DNA of 64,000 bases from Phyllostachys edulis (lineage: Eukaryota > Streptophyta > Magnoliopsida > Poales > Poaceae): assembly GCA_036346405.1 (NCBI GenBank), contig CM070566.1:49231268-49295267 (forward strand), in the 5' to 3' direction. The notes below the pieces were generated by a model. It worked only from the letters and a program-made list of their open reading frames with translations. It searched no databases and was not told the origin of the DNA. Made by a program: the position numbers and the translations under genes. This document shows, piece by piece, positions 58,068 to 64,000 of this stretch (the first letter of the stretch is position 1; each line of letters starts with the position of its first letter).

Positions 58068-58753
58068 TGTAACATCCCATTTTTGGGTTTGTTTAAGTTT
58101 GATTTGAATTCGAATTGTGCAACTCCCAAACTCACTCGAATTTCAAATTTTCAGTTTGCAAAACCCTCCTTGGGATCAGCCCAACCCACCCCTACCTCCC
58201 CTCGGCCCAGTGGCCTTGGCCCGATCCAGCTCGGCCCCTGGCTTGGCCAAGAACAGCCCATGCCGCCCTGCCCGCACCATGTGAGTCCAGAGCACACCGC
58301 GCCGCGGTCCCAACCCCCGCCCGCCACCTCTGCCTGGCGCCGCCTCGCCCTGCTCTGCACTAGTGCCCGCCTGCGCGCCACTATGCTTTGCTAGTGTGCC
58401 TCATCGCTACCCCGAGATAACGCTATGCCTAGTCCCCTCTCTCCCCGCACGCCCGCCGCGTCCACCTCCGCCGTTCCTGCACCGCACCGTGTCCGCGCGC
58501 CTATGTCTCCCGCAGTCGACTATTGGAGCTCACCATCGAGCCTTAATTCCATCCTCGCGTGCCCGTGCACTTGCTGGCTCCACCATCCCCTCCCCTAGCG
58601 CCAAGCTAGCTCCGCCACCTCGAAACCCCATGCGGCCATCAAGGCGTCCAATGGCCGTCTTTATTCCCCTGTGGCTACAAAATCCTCAGTCGCCTCTGCC
58701 CTGCCCCCAATTGCTCGCCTGTCGCCTCCATTACCCCTAAGAGCCATCCGAGC
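58068..58753 (+). mobile_element. Gypsy-type LTR, 5' segment, interrupted
   Basis: Starts TGTAACATCCCATTTTTGGG and follows the LTR at 18391 block by block (CTCCTTGG-CTCAGCCCA, GGCC-CCAATGGCC, CCCCCAATTGCTCGCC, CCTCCATTACCC). It stops after GAGCCATCCGAGC, where another LTR begins. The remainder should lie beyond the window. Confidence 0.8.
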
Positions 58754-60166
58754 TATAACATCCCAAAGTTATGTTACCAAAAATAAAATTAATAAAATTA
58801 TTATTTTGTTGGACTTTCTGAATTTAAAAGAGTTTTTATTACTTTTCTTGAATTTCCTAAATTTTAATAGTCAAATTTAAAATTTATTGAGTTTTCAGGG
58901 TTTTTATTGGATTTAAATTTAAAAAGGAAAATTTAATTAATTTCTGGAATTTTCTGGATTTTAAAAAGTTTTTCCTATTTTCCAAAAATCTAAAATAATT
59001 TATGTGCAAAAATTAAAAGCCAACTTTAAGTTGGAAATAATTTTATTAAGTTCAAAATAGTTCAAGTAATTTCAGTGAATTTTTCAAGGATTTTTTAACT
59101 CTATTTACTATTTTCTAAAAGACAATTAGATTTCTTCCAATTTCTAAAATTCGGAAAGCAATTAAAATTCCCTTTTTTTTGGGTCGAATTCCTTTTTTTG
59201 GCCAATCTTTTCTCTCTCTCCTTTCCCCGGCCCACTCACATTTTCGTCCCATTCGCGCGCCAACCCAACTGCCCCATCCTCTCTCCATCTTACATCCCAA
59301 GCCCACCTGTCGGGTCTTCACCTTCCTCCTCCTTTCTTCTACCTACCGACGCAGCCGCCATTACTGCCCGTTACAAGCTCCTTCGCCGGTGCAATTTCCT
59401 CCTCTTTCTCTCCCGCAATTGTGCACATTAAATGCCCTAATCTTTGCCGCTCCCATTTTCGGCAGTTACCCCCTCAATCACGCACATTTACACCGGGATT
59501 TCGCCATCGCCTCCGTGATCCCCGCTGAGCTGATCTCCTCAGCCCGACCTCCTTCTCCCCTATAGAAGAGAGCATGAGGTGCCTCTCGTTCCCCTCAACC
59601 CATCCCTATAGATCTTCCCTCTCCTCTCCCTCTATCTTCGTCAGAATCGGCGTTTCTTCATCGCCAGCCGCCACTCACTCTACCATCTCTAGCACCACCT
59701 CTAGTGGATCTCCGCCACCCTCGTCACCACCATCGGCTTCACACGGCCATGGTCTACATGGTGCTTGTGCCGCCTTCACAGGAGCATGGCCGGAACCGCT
59801 ATGCCGCCATTAAGCCGCACGCTCACGTTGCTAGTGATTACTTCGTGCCTAGCCATTGCCATGGTAAGCATCATGATCCCCTCACTACTACAGAAAAGGT
59901 ATTCACAGACGGTTAAAAAATGTCATCACAGACGGTTTTGTGAGCCGTCTGAGTTTATGGGTCAGTGATGACATGAGGTCATCACAAACGGTTTTCAAAC
60001 CGTCTGTGATGCATTCTGTTGAAACCGTCTGTGATAAGTACATATCACGAGCGGTTTGTGGATGAAACCGCTGATAAGTACTTATCACGCACGGTTTCAT
60101 CCACAAACCGTCTGTGATATGTACTTATCACAGACGGTTTGTGGCTAAAACCATCTGTGATGACTT

Positions 60167-60841
60167 TTCTCTATAAAGCCCCAAGTAGTGGCTGCTTGTG
60201 CCATTAAATCCGGCATCATATATATTATATATATATATTGTTCGTAGTCTCTCAGCCACTTTGGGGGGATCGTCCACGCAGCATGAGAAGGATGATACAG
60301 TAGCCACGGGCAACCTCATTGAACCCCTGCAAGTTTAAAAAGTATGGATGCCAAGAGAGCGTTAGTACATCCAATTACCTGGATGTTGTCAATAGGTAAT
60401 TGGACCTAGGTTCAGAAAGTGACGTGGACACGCAGGGGTACTCCGACTGGGAAGTGGCATCATGTATCAGCAACTAACCATTCTTGAGCATGTAATCGTC
60501 TTTAAACCCAACAAGAACACCAAGCAACCATTCTCACATTTCAAAAGAATTCTCAACTTGTTACTTGGTGTTCTTGTTGGGTTTAAAGACAATTACATGC
60601 TTAAGAATTGTTGGTTGCTGATAGATGATGCCACTTCCCAGTCGGAGTACCTGCGCATCCACGTCACTTTCTGAACATAGCGACATCCAATTACCTATCG
60701 ACAACATCCAGGTAATTGGATGTACTGACGCTCTCCTTGCATCCATACTTCTTAAACCTGCATGGGCTCAATGAAGTTGCCCATGGCTACTGTCTCATCC
60801 TTCTCATGTCATGTGACTAATTCTAAAGTGGTCAGACTATG

Positions 60842-60889
<48 letters not shown>

Positions 60890-60945
60890 TATATGATGCT
60901 GGTTTTAATGGCACAAGCACCACTGCTTGGAGACTTTATAGAGAA
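60167..60945. repeat. Long inverted repeat (hairpin) inside the CACTA
   Basis: Arms of about 370-380 bp pair across a centre near 60553. Left TTCTCTATAAAGCC pairs with right GACTTTATAGAGAA. Left GTGCCATTAAA pairs with right TTTAATGGCAC. Left CATCCAATTACCTGGATGTT, GACTGGGAAGTGGCATCAT and CTTTAAACCCAACAAGAACA all recur reverse-complemented on the right. Small mismatches and a longer AT run in the right arm are the main differences. The loop is about 25 bp. Confidence 0.9.
60846..60894. repeat. (AT)n microsatellite
   Basis: About 24 AT units with one slip, in the right arm of the inverted repeat. The left arm has a much shorter AT run at 60221-60238. Confidence 0.9.
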
Positions 60946-61051
60946 GAGATTATGAATAGAATGGTAGGATGTACCTAGGACGCAAGAGGTAGGAGAACTT
61001 GACCGGCATGGACACAGTTACACAGAAAAAGGTGAAATGAATGGCGAGAGA

Positions 61052-61225
61052 CAGCATAAGACTATTAACATCATTACATCACAGAGCAAGGGGACTATTA
61101 ATATGAACTAATTATCAATTCAATTTCAGCATAAGACTATTAACATCATTACATCACATAGCAAGTGGACTATTAATATGAACTAATTATCAATTCGATT
61201 TCAGCATAAGACTATTAACATCATT
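61052..61225. repeat. 75-bp tandem repeat
   Basis: CAGCATAAGACTATTAACAT starts at 61052, 61127 and 61202, an exact 75-bp period, with two full units and a partial third. Confidence 0.88.
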
Positions 61226-62101
61226 GAGCAGTTCAACAGCAAGACAACAAGACCAAGGGTGTCCAAACCCACCACACCAAGAGTAGCCCTCGGCATCCAT
61301 CGCAGAGCACTAGCCATTTTCATCACAGAGCAAGGGGTAGAGACAGAGAGGAGTAAGGTAGGGTGATACCTCAGTACATCGCAACCACAGCGGCGACCCC
61401 ACCACCAGCACAACCCTCATCCATCCCCTTCACCTTGCATAAATCACACAAACATCAGGACACAACTTAAGGCTCAATCATAAAAATCAAACTCAACAAA
61501 AGACGTTAAGCTAAAAGATCTAGAGGAGAATAGAGGGAGGATGGGGAAAGCAAAGCCCCGCTAGGGCCCGAGCGCAGGAGGACGAGCAGGAGAACCAAGC
61601 CATGGCGGCGCAGGAGACACGCTGGTGGCGGCGTCACCGTAGTTGTGGCACGACCACGACATCGCACAAGACACTACTATCGTCTGAGTGTCTTGTGCAA
61701 AGGTCTGTGGTGTCACAACCGCGCATTTACAACGATGGGGTCAAGCGGCGGCGACGGGGGCAGGGCGGCGGCGTCGAGGTGGGGAGGAATGGACGAGAGT
61801 AAATGCGCTGGGAATGACGAGTTAGGGCGGGCGCAAACCCTAGTGACGCTGGGAGTGACGAGAGTTAGGGCGGGCGCAAACCCTAATGGCCAGGCTCCTA
61901 CTAATAAAGAGACTTATCATAGACGGTTCTATTATGGAACCGTCAGTGATAATTATCACAGACGGTTCCTTATGGAACCGTCTATGAAATGGTTTTTTCT
62001 CAAGTATATTTATCTTGTATATACACTTACATGACATGAAGAAATTACATGTTTATATGTCAATTTTGTCATTTAAATACTGCTGAAAATTTGCTTTAAC
62101 T

Positions 62102-62180
62102 ACACACACACACATATAATTAATTAATTAATTAATTTGTTCAACTAAACCGTCTCTTATATATATATATATATATAGTA
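62102..62180. repeat. Cluster of simple repeats: (AC)n, (TAAT)n, (TA)n
   Basis: ACACACACAC at 62102, TAATTAATTAATTAATTAAT from about 62117, and a TA run at 62158-62180. Confidence 0.85.
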
Positions 62181-62941
62181 ATAATTCAACATATAATTAA
62201 TATAGTAACTTCACCTCCAAACTTTTTTTTTTCATTTTGAATTTTCATATGGCCAAACAAATGTGGCACTACTTACAAAAAGATTAAAAAAGTAGAAACC
62301 TATAAATAAACAAAGTTTTTCTAGTGGCGGAGGTAGGCTACTATCTCCGTCTTCAATACTTCATAGGCGACGGCGTTGGCATTGGACGGTTCTTGATCAT
62401 CGTGACGAGGTCTCGAATATCGCCCACCACGACGCTTTTGCTTGAGTGTCTCCAAGACCTCAGACTATTGAACCAAGAAGAATTGAGCCCATAGGCTCTC
62501 TTCCCTTGCTTGAGGGGTCTCGGCCTGGTCGACTCAGTCACCTATCGCCTCGATTACGCAGTCCAAGTGACGGCAAGCCTCCTGGAGACATGCAACGTCG
62601 TTTTGGAGGACCGCATCGATGACGCGGTAAACTCACCGAAAGTGGGAGATCACCCGAAAGACGCGGCGGAGGAGGATGTCAAGACGGTGGAAGGTGGCCG
62701 TTACCTGCTTCGGCAAATTCTCGGCCGGCATAGGAGTGAAGGCACTGTTGAAATAGTGTTATTCCACAGCACGGTTCAACGTACAGCGAGAGGTGTGCTT
62801 GTACAGTGCGGCCAAGTAGGCCATCAATGCCAGCGACAAGGAAGAGGCAACCATTTCTGTTTTTTTATAAGTATGTGGGGATGATCATCTTTGATGGTGG
62901 ATGATCCTTTTTATAAAACAAGGTATAAATTCGAAGTGTGA

Positions 62942-63055
62942 GACGAAGAGACGCATCGGGGAGCTGAAGCGGATCGATGCGACGAAGAGACGCATCGGGG
63001 AGCCGAAGCGGATGGCGACGAAGAGACGCATCGATGACGAAGAAACGCATCGGGT
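62942..63055. repeat. GACGAAGAGACGCATCG tandem repeats
   Basis: Four spaced copies of GACGAAGA(G/A)ACGCATCG, three followed by GGG; two carry the GAGC-GAAGCGGAT extension. They lie directly before the right subterminal repeats of the CACTA. Confidence 0.85.
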
Positions 63056-64000
63056 TGTAGCGATATTATTACAGACGGTTATAACAAAAAATTGTCTGTG
63101 ATATGTGGTAATATCACAGACGGTTCTTTGTTGAAAACCGTCTGTGATATGTAGAATTATCACAGACGGTTATTAACAAGAACCGTCTGTGATACTTCAC
63201 AGACGGTTTTCAACATGACCATCTGTGATATTACCTCTTCACAGACGGTTTTTAGCGCAGCCAGTAACATACACGGTCTCTAAACCAAAACCGTTTGTGA
63301 TTGCATGTAATACAGACGGTTTTGGTCAACCGTCTGTGATGAGGCGTCCAGTATTAGTCTTTCTGTAGTAGTGCCTCGTTCCCCTCTAGCCGTTGAGCCC
63401 CTCGCCCAAGCTCGCCGTGGCACGTGGTGCTGGTGAGCTCAACACCCGAGCGCCACCAATCGCCGGTGATGACGTAGCTGCCCATGTTGCACCACCTGGT
63501 GGCTGTGTCAGCTCCACATCACTACCAAATCATCAACACACGCACGTCAGCGTACACGTCAACCCTAGATGTTGTTTTGCGAACTGGGTCCATCATGGAC
63601 CGTTGACCACTTATGGACTTGGTCCATGGACCTTGGGCCCTACCTGTTAGTGGCTCAACCATTTTCCTTTAAGAAAATAAATTCAACCGAAATTCATTTA
63701 TCAATCGATGACATCACGCTGACGCAATAAATCAATTTTCCTTTAGAAAAGTAATTCCAAAAATCTAAAAATTTCAATTTCATCATTTTATGTGATTTTA
63801 ATCTTCTGAGAGCCCGTTCTCCTTCGTCCGAGCTCCGACTCAAGTTATTCAAATTTATAAATTCATCTAAAATCAAGATCTAGCCAACTAAACCAAATTT
63901 CTTAATTTAGAGTTCATTGGAATTTTGTTTGAATTTGGCTCGTTTTCGCGTATAGATTTCAACAACTTCAGACAACCGGATTTCGACGCCGTTTGAGAAC

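Larger units (their letters stand above)
59883..63373. mobile_element. Non-autonomous CACTA element, 3.5 kb
   Basis: The termini are CACTACTACAGAAAAGG and, as reverse complement of the right end, CACTACTACAGAAAGACT. The TSD CCT is perfect (59880-59882, 63374-63376). Both ends carry clusters of ATCACAGACGGTT / AACCGTCTGTGAT (59900-60160 and 61915-61985 plus 63060-63340). The motif and termini match the element at 24266. The interior has a long inverted repeat, 75-bp tandem repeats, a GC-rich stretch (61560-61890) and a weak open frame at 62510-62884 with no recognised transposase domain. Confidence 0.92.
58754..64000 (+). mobile_element. Second gypsy-type LTR nested in the first, truncated by window edge
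   Basis: Starts TATAACATCCCAAAGTTATG (a TATAAC variant of the usual TGTAAC) directly inside the LTR at 58068. The visible parts are 58754-59882 and 63377-64000, split by the CACTA. The second part matches the LTR at 25999 from its middle (GGACTTGGTC, GAAAAGTAATTC, AAATTCATCTAAA-TCAAGAT). CGAGC (58749-58753) is the expected TSD and should recur beyond the window if this is a complete insertion. C-rich open frames at 59179-59813 are LTR composition effects. Confidence 0.75.

Noticed and set aside
62510..62884. 124-codon open frame in the right CACTA
   Set aside because: No transposase motif. It may be a relic of captured sequence, but neither strand gives a recognisable protein.

Overview
This window is nuclear DNA from a flowering plant, most likely a grass (Poaceae). 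The grounds are the one clear cellular gene, whose GC-rich first exon is followed by AT-richer spliced exons, and the repeats: 2-3.3 kb LTRs beginning TGTAACATCC, CACTA elements with TCACAGACGGTT or ACCGTCAGG subterminal motifs, mudrA-type MULEs, a Pack-MULE-like element and LINE tails. No bacterial, organellar or rRNA/tRNA features were seen. The species cannot be named from this alone.

The only intact host gene is a seven-exon, chloroplast-type adenosine-5'-phosphosulfate (APS) kinase at 12181-15405 (+), 285 residues after splicing. It has a complete P-loop, intact GT-AG junctions and a TATA box at 12002. Exon-like scraps at 971-1481 (+) and 3217-3851 (-) may be remnants of other genes but are not recognised.

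Layout. 1-970: start of a minus-strand gypsy-type LTR running off the left edge. 971-4563: gene scraps and MITE-like repeats. 4564-10946: a decayed autonomous MULE with 120-bp-class TIRs and an 8/9 target-site duplication (TSD), carrying a mudrA-like pseudogene and a second zinc-finger-like ORF, with a Pack-MULE-like element (5715-6994, perfect 9-bp TSD) nested in it. 12002-15405: APS kinase. 16794-17638: a foldback MULE-type MITE with a perfect 9-bp TSD. 18391-21691, 25999-29305 and 30229-32280: three solo LTRs, each with a perfect 5-bp TSD. 24266-25568: a small CACTA (TSD GCA). 32308-39343: a copia retrotransposon with both LTRs and a perfect TSD but broken gag-pol. 39697-40568: two LINE 3' ends in opposite orientation. 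40709-56323: a short-LTR retroelement (TSD TAGGC) split by a 14.25-kb CACTA (41738-55988, TSD GTT) that has tnp2-like and tnpA-like genes, both broken, and a 1.7-kb minisatellite. 58068 to the end: an LTR invaded by a second LTR, itself invaded by a 3.5-kb CACTA (59883-63373, TSD CCT) that contains a ~780-bp inverted repeat.

How the parts fit: this is a small genic island (APS kinase with about 1 kb on each side) in a nested transposon landscape. The transposon genes seen here are all broken, so the non-autonomous CACTA, Pack-MULE and MITE copies would have to be mobilised by proteins encoded elsewhere. The most unusual structures are the minisatellite inside the large CACTA, which repeats the same ACCGTCAGGA core as that element's subterminal repeats, and the long hairpin inside the right-hand CACTA. 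I did not find a clearly new multi-gene system; the element boundaries and nesting order are the firmest results.
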